Below, one piece after another: positions 26,937 to 34,650 of a DNA stretch of 64,000 bases. The translations under genes were made by a program, and so were the position numbers. The notes beneath the pieces are model-generated. The model was given only the letters and a program-made list of their open reading frames with translations. It had not been told where the DNA came from and ran no database searches. Numbering within the stretch: position 1 is the first letter of the stretch; each line of letters begins with the position of its first letter. Origin of the DNA: an uncultured Oscillospiraceae bacterium (lineage in GTDB: Bacteria; Bacillota; Clostridia; Oscillospirales; Ruminococcaceae); assembly GCA_934526065.1 (NCBI GenBank), contig CAKSZX010000006.1:73857-137856 (forward strand), given 5' to 3'.

Positions 26937-26958
26937 GTAGGGGCGTTCATTGAACGCC
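26937..26958 (+). repeat. REP palindrome, plus orientation
   Basis: GTAG + GGGCGTTCATTGAACGCC, followed by TATGC and a separate hairpin around GGTTTGC. It lies 58 bases from its inverted partner. Confidence 0.88.
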
Positions 26959-27038
26959 TATGCAAATCGTAGGTTTGCACATAAACAACCTGTTTACATC
27001 AAATTTCGGCTGTAAATAAATATTCTCAATCTTCACAT

Positions 27039-27096
27039 CAGCCTTGGCTCCACTGTGCAAGGGGAGCTGGCGGCGTCAGCCGTCTGAGGGGTTGTC
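27039..27096 (-). repeat. Two-hairpin repeat, CCCCTC type
   Basis: On the minus strand: CCCCTC, inner stem CGGC/GCCG, then GCTCCCCTT and a complementary GGAGCC arm. This is a fourth sequence version of the same architecture. Confidence 0.65.
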
Positions 27097-27156
27097 AAAC
27101 AACCTGTTTACATCAAATTTCGGCTACAAATAAACACACCCAAAAGTCTGTAATAC

Positions 27157-27230
27157 AGCCTCCCTTGTACCCATAGGGCATAACATGTAAAGGGAGGTAG
27201 TTTTTCGTTAGAAAAACCGGAGGGATTGAC
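27157..27230 (-). repeat. Two-hairpin repeat, TTTTTC type
   Basis: On the minus strand: TCCCTCC, inner stem GGTTTTTC/GAAAAAC, CCTCCCTTT, and a complementary AAGGGAGG arm separated by a longer loop. Further copies lie at 27740-27796 and 30270-30344; a fragment is near 47394. Confidence 0.8.
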
Positions 27231-27554
27231 CTTGATAAAACAACCAGATTTTCAACCGAACTTGTAACCGAATATCGTATATAAACAAAATATTCATCAA
27301 TCTCTCAGTCAGCTACCGCTGACAGCTCTCTTTACCAAAGAGAGCCTTGCTATTCGCTCGGTTTAAAATGCTGATTTCAACCGAATAAGCGTATCAAAGA
27401 GAGACTGTTTTATTGAAATTATAGATTTATAGATTTCTAATCAACCCTCCCGCCGGCTAACGCCGACACCCTCCCTTGCACAGGGAGGGCAAGTTTGCGG
27501 TTTGTTTGAGTTGCTGATTTATAGTGGAAAAACAGTTTAAATAGTTTGAAAAGA

Positions 27555-27576
27555 GGCGACCAATGGTCGCCCCTAC
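27555..27576 (-). repeat. REP palindrome, minus orientation
   Basis: Minus strand reads GTAG + GGGCGACCATTGGTCGCC, a perfect hairpin. It is paired with the plus copy at 27635-27656, 58 bases away, the same spacing as the 26857/26937 pair. Confidence 0.88.
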
Positions 27577-27634
27577 GGTGTATCCGTGATTTATTTTTGT
27601 CGGTCACAAGTAAATGTATTTGTAAATTGGCATC

Positions 27635-27656
27635 GTAGGGGCGTTCATTGAACGCC
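27635..27656 (+). repeat. REP palindrome, plus orientation
   Basis: GTAG + GGGCGTTCATTGAACGCC, followed by TATGC and the perfect small palindrome GCAAACCGCAGGTTTGC. Confidence 0.88.
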
Positions 27657-28186
27657 TATGCAAACCGCAGGTTTGCACATAAACAACCTGTTTACATCAA
27701 ATTTCGGCTACAAATAACAATCCCAAAAATCCACAACACAGCCGCCCTTTGGTAAAGGGAGGTGGTTTTTCGCAAGAAAAACCGGAGGGATTGACCTTGA
27801 TAAAACAACCTTATTTTCAACCGAACTCACAGCCGAATACAAGATGTGAACAAAATGTTTTTCAATCTCTCAGTCAGCTAACGCTGACAGCTCTCTTTAC
27901 CAAAGAGAGCCGAAGTTGTGTTTTATTGAGAATTTTGGTTTACAGCGGAAATTTTTATTAAACAATTTACAAAGCACCAATCCTGTCGGTAAACGCCGGC
28001 GCAAACTGATTTTAATTTATCACTATCGGCTGCGGAACAATAAATTTAAAGGTTGATAATATCTTGTTTTCCGCAATAGGGAAATGTCATGCCGACGGCG
28101 TGACAAAATGGGTAATATTAAAAATCGGTAATGAATAATATCCGTTATCAAAAACCATTTAGATTAAGATAAAACAAGGTTCTTTG

Positions 28187-28217
28187 CAAAATAAAAGGGC
28201 GGCAAATGCCGCCCTTT
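28187..28217 (-). terminator. Intrinsic terminator of the flavodoxin gene
   Basis: 11-bp stem AAAGGGCGGCA/TGCCGCCCTTT; on the minus strand it is followed by TTATTTT. Confidence 0.85.
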
Positions 28218-28229
28218 AAATTTTTAATT

Positions 28230-28727
28230 TTACTTGTTGCCGAAGTATTCAACGGCTTTTTTAGCAAATTTTTCACCCAAAGCTTCCAAAACATCTGCTT
28301 TGTCTTCAACTTTTGCGTTCTTAACAAAGGCATTTGCGCCGATATGTGTAAGCGGCGTACCGTGTGTGCAACCGCCGGAATAAACCGTCATACCTTTTGC
28401 AAGCATAATGCTGTTAAGGTTCTGCAAAACAATCTCCGTGCCGCCGTGTGAGAAGTTGCCGGTTGAGAAAGCGCAACCCAATTTGTCGCTAATATTTATG
28501 CCGCCCACTTCAAGGAATTTAACCATCTGCCATGAGGCCTCTGCAAGATATGTAGGTGCACCGATTGCAACGCCCACAACATCGTCAAAATCTTCTTGCT
28601 TTGCATCGTCGATGGAAATCATCTTAACTTCTTCAATGCCCTGAACCTTTTCCATACCGGCCTTTACAAATTCACCGGCTTTAAGGGTATTGCCTGTTTC
28701 TGAATGATAAAGTACAGCAAGTTTCAT
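28230..28727 (-). CDS. Flavodoxin-family FMN protein
   Basis: A 165-residue single-domain flavodoxin fold. The N-terminal phosphate-binding loop HSETGNT (residues 8-14) binds FMN, and the segment GAPTYLAEASWQMVKFLE resembles WrbA/NAD(P)H-quinone reductase-like flavoproteins. It likely shuttles electrons or reduces quinones in the cytosol. The minus-strand start at 28727 is behind GGAG. Monocistronic; the partner is unknown. Confidence 0.88.
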   Translation of the reverse strand: MKLAVLYHSETGNTLKAGEFVKAGMEKVQGIEEVKMISIDDAKQEDFDDVVGVAIGAPTYLAEASWQMVKFLEVGGINISDKLGCAFSTGNFSHGGTEIVLQNLNSIMLAKGMTVYSGGCTHGTPLTHIGANAFVKNAKVEDKADVLEALGEKFAKKAVEYFGNK

Positions 28728-28905
28728 AATAATTATCTCCTTTATGTTTGTATTTGTGATTATATTGTAGCAACAATATGTGTTTATTTCAAGTAGCCAA
28801 AAACTTTTTTAGTAATAAAATCGGCTCAAATATTCAACAATAAACAGTTTAAAATGGGAATTTTTTCAAAAAAGTTTATAAATTTAAAAATTATTTGTTT
28901 TTTTG

Positions 28906-28935
28906 TTGAAAAATATACTATTGATATATTATAAT
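28906..28935 (+). promoter_or_regulatory. Promoter of the MFS gene
   Basis: TTGAAA (28906-28911), 18-base spacer, TATAAT (28930-28935), in a very AT-rich stretch. Confidence 0.6.
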
Positions 28936-28967
28936 ACTATACAGCATTTATTTACAGGAGATTAAAA

Positions 28968-30191
28968 ATGAACAAAAAATCAAATCTGCAATATGTGTTT
29001 GTGGTTGTGGCGTTGCTGGCTTTGCAGGGCGGCTTTATAGGTATGCTTGTCAACTGCACCGGTATTTTACTTTCCGCCGTTATGGCGGATATGGGCTTTA
29101 CCGCCGGCAAAATTTCACTTTACTACACCGTCAGGGCTTTGGCACAGGCGGCAACGGTAGGTTTTACCGCAAAGTGCTTCTTTGAAAAAAATCAAAAACT
29201 TACAATATCCGTTATGGGAGTTTTAAGCGGACTTTCTTTTATACTTATGTATTTTTACAACGATCTTTGGCAATGGTATATTTCCGGCGCTTTAAACGGC
29301 GTAGGCATGAGCTGTGTTCTTGTTGTTATCCCGGTTGTAATAAATAACTGGTTCAAAAAGAAAAACGGCCTTATTATAGGTATTTCAATGGCGGCCTCCG
29401 GTTTGTTTGCAACGGTTTTCGGCCCGGTTCTCTCAAAATGGATTTTGGCCTACGGTTGGCGCAAAGCTGCAGTTATATTAGGCGTTACAGGTGCTGTTGT
29501 GGTAATTGTACCTACAATACTTTTCCTAAATCTCACACCGGAAAAATTGGGCTTAAAGCCATACGGCTATGAAGAAGACACCGGTGACCGGGTGAAAAAA
29601 GCACGTGGTAAAAGTTACAATATGCCGGGCTTTATATTCCCTCTCTGCCTTGTAAGCATAATAGCCGGTTCAATGCTCACCCAGTTTATGAACCAGATAC
29701 CGACATTTGCCGCCTCGATAGGATATTCTCTTACCGTTGGCGCTATGATTAACAGCTGCTCTATGATAGGCAATGTAGGCGGCAAGCTTGCTATGGGCGC
29801 TTTAAGCGATAAGATAGGTATTTTTAAAGCACTTTATCTTGCGTTGAGTATAGTGTTTGTATCCATGGTGTTGTTTATCGTGGGTCAAGGCTCAATCAAT
29901 GTACTTTATGCCGCATCTCTGTGCTACGGCATGTGCTATTCTTTGGGCACAACGGCGCCGTCCTTGGTTTTCTACTATGTTTACGGCGAGGGCTACAAGT
30001 CAAAACTCAGCAAATTCCAATCTGTAAACGCCGTAGTTTTGGCCTTTGCAAGTTCGATTTTCGGCTTTATTTATGACTTTGCAGGCAGTTATACACCTGA
30101 CTTTGTATTCGGCGGCACGATGGCCGTGCTTTCAATTATCGGCTTTGTTATTTTGAGAAAGAATGTTGACAAGATAAAAGCCCAACAATAA
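28968..30191 (+). CDS. Major facilitator superfamily transporter
   Basis: A 407-residue carrier with about 12 hydrophobic segments. Residues 1-200 and 215-400 are the two six-helix halves separated by a charged loop (YGYEEDTGDRVKKARGK). The loop between helices 8 and 9, GGKLAMGALSDKIG, is the MFS signature. The overall look is of the oxalate/formate antiporter-like group (monocarboxylate carriers), but the substrate is a guess. The start at ATG 28968 follows AGGAG. Single gene with promoter and terminator. Confidence 0.9.
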   Translation: MNKKSNLQYVFVVVALLALQGGFIGMLVNCTGILLSAVMADMGFTAGKISLYYTVRALAQAATVGFTAKCFFEKNQKLTISVMGVLSGLSFILMYFYNDLWQWYISGALNGVGMSCVLVVIPVVINNWFKKKNGLIIGISMAASGLFATVFGPVLSKWILAYGWRKAAVILGVTGAVVVIVPTILFLNLTPEKLGLKPYGYEEDTGDRVKKARGKSYNMPGFIFPLCLVSIIAGSMLTQFMNQIPTFAASIGYSLTVGAMINSCSMIGNVGGKLAMGALSDKIGIFKALYLALSIVFVSMVLFIVGQGSINVLYAASLCYGMCYSLGTTAPSLVFYYVYGEGYKSKLSKFQSVNAVVLAFASSIFGFIYDFAGSYTPDFVFGGTMAVLSIIGFVILRKNVDKIKAQQ

Positions 30192-30202
30192 GAATATAAT
30201 CA

Positions 30203-30230
30203 GAAAGGCTCGTGATCGAGCCTTTTGTTT
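30203..30230 (+). terminator. Intrinsic terminator of the MFS gene
   Basis: 9-bp stem AAAGGCTCG/CGAGCCTTT with a 4-base loop and trailing T residues. Confidence 0.88.
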
Positions 30231-30269
30231 TATCGTTATAAAAAAATTGCTTTCAAAAGTCCGCAACAT

Positions 30270-30447
30270 TGCCGCCCTTGTACCCACGTGGCATGACATG
30301 TAAAGGGAGGTGGTTTTTCGCAAGAAAAACCGGAGGGATTGACCTTGGTATGATAAACTGATTTACAACCGAATATCGGATATAAACAAAATGCTTTCCA
30401 ATCTCTCAGTCAGCTAACGCTGACAGCTCTCTTTACCAAAGAGAGCC
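30270..30447. repeat. Two-hairpin repeat pair (TTTTTC type, then CTCTC type)
   Basis: The minus-oriented TTTTTC element at 30270-30344 and the plus-oriented CTCTC element at 30400-30447 stand in the same order and near-same spacing as at 27740-27911. This is another piece of the composite unit, separated from the main cluster by two genes. Confidence 0.8.
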
Positions 30448-30569
30448 TATTTTGTGGGCTGTTTATATCTTATCATCTTACCAAAGAGAGCCTATTTTGT
30501 GGGCTGTTTATATCTTATCATCTTACCAAAGAGAGCCTATTTTGTGGGCTGTTTATATCTTATCATCTT
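30435..30569 (+). repeat. Three tandem 45-bp direct repeats
   Basis: Three identical 45-bp units begin at 30435, 30480 and 30525, each starting ACCAAAGAGAGCC, so the first overlaps the 3' arm of the CTCTC element. A degenerate fourth start follows. There are no spacers, so this is not a CRISPR array. Confidence 0.9.
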
Positions 30570-30926
30570 ATCAAAAAGGGCTGAAGTTGCAGGGCGCGGG
30601 GTGATATTATACATTCAAATTTTAAAATACAGTATTATATTTAGAGATAAAAACTTAATGTTTTAAAGATAAAAGTCTAATGTCACCTGCAAAAAAATGT
30701 GAAATTAGGCATATCCCGTCGGAAAGGTGTGTTTTTTGTATTATAAAGTTAATATAGACATACACAGGGATAAGGGACGATATGTCGGTGTTATCCTTTA
30801 TTTAATAAACAAATCGACCCAATATATAGGTAAAATCTTAACGAAATACAAATGTACATTTTGCACAAAAAATAAACGTTTAGAATATAAAAAACGCTGA
30901 ATTTGACATATAAGGCCGTAAAAATA
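30570..30926. other. Intergenic stretch, nothing recognised
   Basis: AT-rich DNA with no supported gene. One small stem GGATAA/TTATCC (about 30769-30797) was seen, without further support. Confidence 0.5.
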
Positions 30927-30955
30927 TTGACAAATTGTGAACGAACTATTAAAAT
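30927..30955 (+). promoter_or_regulatory. Promoter of the second APC permease
   Basis: TTGACA (30927-30932), 17-base spacer, TAAAAT (30950-30955). Confidence 0.75.
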
Positions 30956-30976
30956 ATATTTGTTTTTAGGAATTAG

Positions 30977-31002
30977 CAAACGCTCCGGTGATTAAGCGTT
31001 TG
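30977..31002 (+). promoter_or_regulatory. Leader hairpin upstream of the second APC permease
   Basis: Perfect 8-bp stem CAAACGCT/AGCGTTTG with loop CCGGTGATTA, nine bases before AAGGAG. Position and the loop core GTGAT match the hairpin at 17590-17614, while the stems do not. Confidence 0.5.
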
Positions 31003-31026
31003 TAGTAAAAAAGGAGAAAATTTATT

Positions 31027-32382
31027 ATGGCTTCATCAGCAAAAGATCTTAAAAAGACCTTGGGCAGAATGAACTTGATGTCAATGGCTGTTGGTCAGAT
31101 TATCGGTTCGGGTGTTATGGTTATGTCAATCGTTGCCCTCGGTATGACAGGTCGTTCAGTTAACATCGCTTTCGTTGTTGCTGCGGTTCTTACATGTATT
31201 GGCGCTTTGCCAACAATTTTTATGGGTTCTACAATCCGTGTTTACGGCGGTTTCTATTCACAGGCTGCCATCTTCGTAGGTGACAAGTACGCAGGTTTCT
31301 ACGCTGTTACTTACATCTTCTCTAACTGTTCAATGGCTATGTATGCAACAGGTTTGGCATCATACCTCGGTTCTTTGATCCCGGCAGTTGCTCAGAATCA
31401 GTTAATTACTTCAGTTGTTATCTTCGTAGCATTCCTTATTTTGAACTACTTCGGTACAGAGAAGATTGCTAAGGTTCAGGACTTCATGTTCTACCTCCTC
31501 GTAGCTGCTTTGCTTATGTTCACAATCTTCGGTGTTCCAAAGGTACAGTGGGGCGGTTACTTCGGCAACGAGCTCTTCGGCGCTCCTTTGTTCACTAACG
31601 GTGTTTCAGGCTTGCTCGAAGCTGCTTCATACCTTACATTCGCAACAGGCGGTGCTACAATTATTCTTAACTTCTCAGCTGAAGCTATCAACCCGACAAA
31701 GGATATTCCTTTCGTAGTTATCGTTTCAACTGTTTCAGTTGCTGTTTTGTACGCTTTCATGGCTTCATGTATCGGTGGTATCATTCCTGCTGAACAGGTT
31801 ATCGAAGCCGGCAACCTTTCAGTTATCGCTAAGCAGATTATGCCTACACCTTGCTACTACTTCTTCATCATTTGCGGTGCTTGCTTCGCTCTTGGTACAA
31901 CATTGAATGCTTCCTTGGGTTGGGTTACAAAGCCTTTGCTCCAGGCTACAGCAGACGGTTGGTTCCCTGCAGGCTTGGCTAAGCTTAACAAAGCAGGCGT
32001 TCCTTACGTATGGCTTACAATCTTCGGTATAGTTAACGTATTGGCTATCGTTTCAGGCATGAACATTTCAATGCTTGGTAAGCTCGTTCTTCTCATCGGT
32101 AACGTTAACAACTTTGTACTTGTTTACGGTATTATGAAATTGCCTAAACTCTTCCCTGAAGCATGGGCAAAATCACCGTTCCATGTATCAGACGGTGCTT
32201 TGAAGGGTTGTCTTGTTCTTTCAATGGCAGTTCTTCTTATGCAGGCTTACATGAATATTAAGGGTCAGGCAACTTGGGTTCTTATCGCTAACGCTGTAAT
32301 GTTTGTTGTTGCTTTTGTATACGCAAATGTTATGGTTAAGGGCGGCAAGATTCACATCCAGCCTTCTTACGACCTTGAATAA
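31027..32382 (+). CDS. APC-family amino acid permease, paralogue
   Basis: A 451-residue 12-helix carrier, homologous over its full length to the gene at 17642. IIGSGVMVMS (residues 21-30) and GGFYSQAAIFVGDK are shared exactly. It differs mainly around helices 3-4 (CSMAMYATGLASYLGSLIPAVAQN) and in the last third. Codon use is even more restricted than in the paralogue (GCT, TCA, AAC, TTC, ATC), which points to very high expression. The strong promoter and AAAGGAG site agree with that. The substrate is probably an amino acid; the two copies may differ in specificity or in growth phase. Confidence 0.88.
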   Translation: MASSAKDLKKTLGRMNLMSMAVGQIIGSGVMVMSIVALGMTGRSVNIAFVVAAVLTCIGALPTIFMGSTIRVYGGFYSQAAIFVGDKYAGFYAVTYIFSNCSMAMYATGLASYLGSLIPAVAQNQLITSVVIFVAFLILNYFGTEKIAKVQDFMFYLLVAALLMFTIFGVPKVQWGGYFGNELFGAPLFTNGVSGLLEAASYLTFATGGATIILNFSAEAINPTKDIPFVVIVSTVSVAVLYAFMASCIGGIIPAEQVIEAGNLSVIAKQIMPTPCYYFFIICGACFALGTTLNASLGWVTKPLLQATADGWFPAGLAKLNKAGVPYVWLTIFGIVNVLAIVSGMNISMLGKLVLLIGNVNNFVLVYGIMKLPKLFPEAWAKSPFHVSDGALKGCLVLSMAVLLMQAYMNIKGQATWVLIANAVMFVVAFVYANVMVKGGKIHIQPSYDLE

Positions 32383-32440
32383 TACAGTTTACTGTTAAAT
32401 CGAATTCAAGAAATTTAATTTACATAATCACCAAAAAAAG

Positions 32441-32470
32441 AACGCACCCAATCGGGTGCGTTTTTGTTTT
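32441..32470 (+). terminator. Intrinsic terminator of the second APC permease
   Basis: 9-bp stem AACGCACCC/GGGTGCGTT followed by T residues. Confidence 0.9.
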
Positions 32471-32519
32471 TGGTGTGATTGACAGTGTGGATTTATATTG
32501 AATGCCTATGTAAAATACA

Positions 32520-33180
32520 GGTTTGCATAATAACAGTTCTTTGCAATTTTTAAACTTGTTGAGGGTTATAGTTTATATCGGAAAATCGGTTCATATAATC
32601 TGCAACAAGGCGACCAATGGTCGCCCCTACGAGCTATCTGTAATTTACCGCTGTGGGTTACAGAATAATATTTCAAAAAGTTTGAGTGCCTTAACGGCCA
32701 TAAATAGTAATTATAAAGTTAAATCGTAGGGGCGTTCATTGAACGCCTATGCAAACCGCAGGTTTACACTGTGGTAAGGTTGTGATGTCAATTTTTTATT
32801 AAAAGAATGAGTTTTACAGCTTGTTAAGTTGTTATTTTATGACTGAAAATCGGTGTAAATAATTTATAATAAGGCGACCAATGGTCGCCCCTACGGGCTA
32901 TCTGTAATTTACCGCTGTCGGGTACAGAATAATATTTCAAAAAAGTTTGAGTGCCTTAACGGCCACAAATAATAATTATAAAGTTAAATCGTAGGGGCGT
33001 TCATTGAACGCCTATGCAAACCGCAGGTTTGCACTGTGGTAAGGTTATGATGTCAACTTTTTGCCAAAAGAATGAGTTTTACAGCTTGTTAAGCTGTTAT
33101 TTTATGACTGAATTTATAATAAGGCGACCAATGGTCGCCCCTACGGACTATTTGTAATATATCGCTGTCGGTTATAAGGC
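32520..33180. repeat. Tandem array of REP pairs upstream of the RAYT gene
   Basis: Three successive units of about 250-264 bp, each with a minus REP (32609-32630, 32873-32894, 33123-33144); the first two also have a plus REP (32726-32747, 32991-33012). The inter-REP DNA is also repeated almost exactly. The third unit is cut short after its minus REP. The arrangement matches BIME-type arrays of REPs and lies directly before the transposase gene. Confidence 0.88.
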
Positions 33181-33250
33181 AATAAATACACAAGACAATA
33201 ATGTCTTGCTTTTCTTGTTAATTGAAGGTAAACATTTTCAAATTAAAAAT

Positions 33251-33271
33251 GGCGGGCAATGACCGCCTCTA
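33251..33271 (-). repeat. Divergent REP-like palindrome
   Basis: Minus strand reads CATAGAGGCGGTCATTGCCCGCC in two parts: CATAGAGGCG then GTCATTGCCCGCC. It keeps the central CATTG and the CGCC foot but has ATAG in place of GTAG. It lies 88 bases upstream of the RAYT start codon. Confidence 0.55.
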
Positions 33272-33358
33272 TGATGTATCTTAATATAACTATTATTGAA
33301 TTACATAAAGATACATGATATATTTTATTTATAAATGTTGATATTTGGGTGATTTAAT

Positions 33359-33817
33359 ATGGAAAATAATTTTCGTAAAGTTATACGATTAAAAGATTAT
33401 GATTATAGCCAAAGGGGAGCATACTTTATAACTATATGCACAAAGGATAAAAAATCAATATTGTCACAAATTAAATTTGATACATATAAAATAGAATTAA
33501 CCTCAATCGGCATTGTTGTTGAAAATTCTATAAAAAATATCAGTAAAAAATATCCAAATGCTTTTATTGACAGTTATGTTATAATGCCAAATCATGTTCA
33601 TTTAATTATTTTTATTGTCAATGGTTATGATAATATTTCGGTAAGCACAATTATACAACAATTTAAGGGATATACATCAAAACAAGTACAAAACTCGATT
33701 TGGCAAAAATCTTTTTATGATCATATCATTCGCAACGAACGGGATTTATTCACAAAGCGAAAATATATAGAAGAAAATCCTTTAAAATGGAAAAGCGATG
33801 GGCTATATCGTGAATAA
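33359..33817 (+). CDS. REP-associated tyrosine transposase (RAYT, Y1-Tnp family)
   Basis: A 152-residue single-strand DNA nuclease/transposase of the IS200-related HUH superfamily. The HUH motif is His79-Val-His81 in YVIMPNHVHLI. The likely nucleophile is Tyr136 in KYIEENPLKW, which occupies the position of the catalytic Tyr of the E. coli REP transposase. The N-terminal RGAYFITICTKDK is the usual first strand of the fold. ATG 33359 follows GGGTGA. The gene is far more AT-rich than its neighbours, in line with transfer. The family cuts and rejoins REP hairpins at a GTAG foot; REPs with exactly this foot lie upstream. No terminal inverted repeats or helper gene (tnpB) were seen. Confidence 0.92.
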   Translation: MENNFRKVIRLKDYDYSQRGAYFITICTKDKKSILSQIKFDTYKIELTSIGIVVENSIKNISKKYPNAFIDSYVIMPNHVHLIIFIVNGYDNISVSTIIQQFKGYTSKQVQNSIWQKSFYDHIIRNERDLFTKRKYIEENPLKWKSDGLYRE

Positions 33818-33847
33818 ATTACATTTTATAGAAATATAAGATTACAA

Positions 33848-33862
33848 GCGGTCAATAACCGC
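33848..33862 (+). repeat. Short palindrome downstream of the RAYT gene
   Basis: GCGGTCAATAACCGC, a stem of GCGGT/ACCGC. It resembles the core of the divergent REP at 33251-33271 (GCGGTCATTG), so the gene may be flanked by two related hairpins. Confidence 0.45.
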
Positions 33863-33901
33863 AATTTTATAAAATTTTAAATCGCAAAAATACTGTTCTT
33901 C

Positions 33902-33933
33902 ACAAAACAAAAACAGCCCCGAAAGGCTGTTTT
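33902..33933 (-). terminator. Terminator of the zinc-ribbon gene, possibly bidirectional
   Basis: 9-bp stem AAAACAGCC/GGCTGTTTT; T-rich sequence follows on the minus strand and TTT also on the plus strand, so it may serve the RAYT gene too. Confidence 0.75.
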
Positions 33934-33965
33934 AAAATATGAAATATTAAATTGTGTTTAAAATA

Positions 33966-34535
33966 TTATATAATGCTTGCGGCACTTATAACGCCGAAAA
34001 TAAACACAAATGCCAACACGGAACCGAAAATCGCAAGTATCAACATAGCTTTTGCCCAGTTCTTTTTATTTATGTTTTGGCCTGCAAAAGCGGTGTAAAG
34101 TATATAAACAATACCCACAATCGGAATACCGGATATAATCATCATCCAAAGGTAATCAACAACGGTCAACGGGTCGGTGGATTCTGCTTTTTCATAGCCG
34201 CCGGCGTAATAATCATTGCCGGAGAAACCGGTGTTGTAATTCTGATTATAATTTGAATATGTGCCGGACGAATAATTGTTTTGACTTGTGCCGTAATCAC
34301 CTGTATAATTATTCTGTGATGTGTGCCGTGTTTCCCGGCTTTCGGCAGATTTGTTGAATGAATCCTCATTCGATTTATCTTCGGTTGACACATTGTTATT
34401 TTCTTCGGCTTTTTGCCGGTTATTATCGGAAGAATTGTTCCGTGAATATTTCAATATTTCTGCTCTGGGCAAGCCGCAACCGCCGCAAAAATTGGCGTTA
34501 TCGCTTACCGGGCGTCCACATCTGGGACAATACAT
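33966..34535 (-). CDS. Zinc-ribbon membrane protein
   Basis: A 189-residue protein. The N-terminus is a zinc ribbon with two CxxC pairs (MYCPRCGRPVSDNANFCGGCG split at residues 3-6 and 18-21). A long Asn/Ser/Tyr-rich, low-complexity linker follows (about 35-115), then two membrane segments (about 124-145 and 157-182). Such zinc-ribbon plus linker plus membrane proteins are common in Firmicutes and unassigned. ATG 34535 is chosen, nine bases after AAGGAG; the TTG at 34544 touches the ribosome binding site. It is divergent from hflX. Confidence 0.8.
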   Translation of the reverse strand: MYCPRCGRPVSDNANFCGGCGLPRAEILKYSRNNSSDNNRQKAEENNNVSTEDKSNEDSFNKSAESRETRHTSQNNYTGDYGTSQNNYSSGTYSNYNQNYNTGFSGNDYYAGGYEKAESTDPLTVVDYLWMMIISGIPIVGIVYILYTAFAGQNINKKNWAKAMLILAIFGSVLAFVFIFGVISAASII

Positions 34536-34650
34536 AACAATCAACTCCTTACTTTACTTTTGACATTTTAACACAGATATGTGATAAAATAAAGTATCAA
34601 AAGACAGAAGAAAGGCACTTTTAATAGATTTTTGGGAAAGGTGTGTTTAT

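Larger units (their letters stand above)
26500..28147. repeat. Repeat-packed noncoding region
   Basis: About 1.65 kb with no supported gene. It is a mosaic of palindromic repeats: two-hairpin elements of four sequence types and two inverted pairs of GTAG-type REPs. The order (CTCTC element, CCCTCC element, REP minus, REP plus, further elements in minus orientation) occurs at about 26572-27240 and again at about 27272-27806, then restarts at 27835, so it looks like an imperfect tandem duplication of a 0.55-0.7 kb unit. Positions about 27912-28147 hold no recognisable feature apart from the convergent flavodoxin terminator that follows. Confidence 0.85.

Noticed and set aside
27749..27961. Open frame of 70 codons in the repeat region
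   Set aside because: Built from hairpin elements that also occur elsewhere out of frame; no ribosome binding site.
30435..30569. Possible CRISPR array
   Set aside because: The 45-bp units are contiguous with no unique spacers and no cas genes are in the window.
30454..30666. Open frame with 15-residue repeats
   Set aside because: Produced by the 45-bp noncoding repeat; no ribosome binding site, no homology in sight.
33359..33817. IS200/IS605 insertion sequence
   Set aside because: The protein has the RAYT form of the C-terminal motif (YIEENPLKW) and the locus lacks tnpB and IS-type subterminal ends; RAYT with REPs explains it better.
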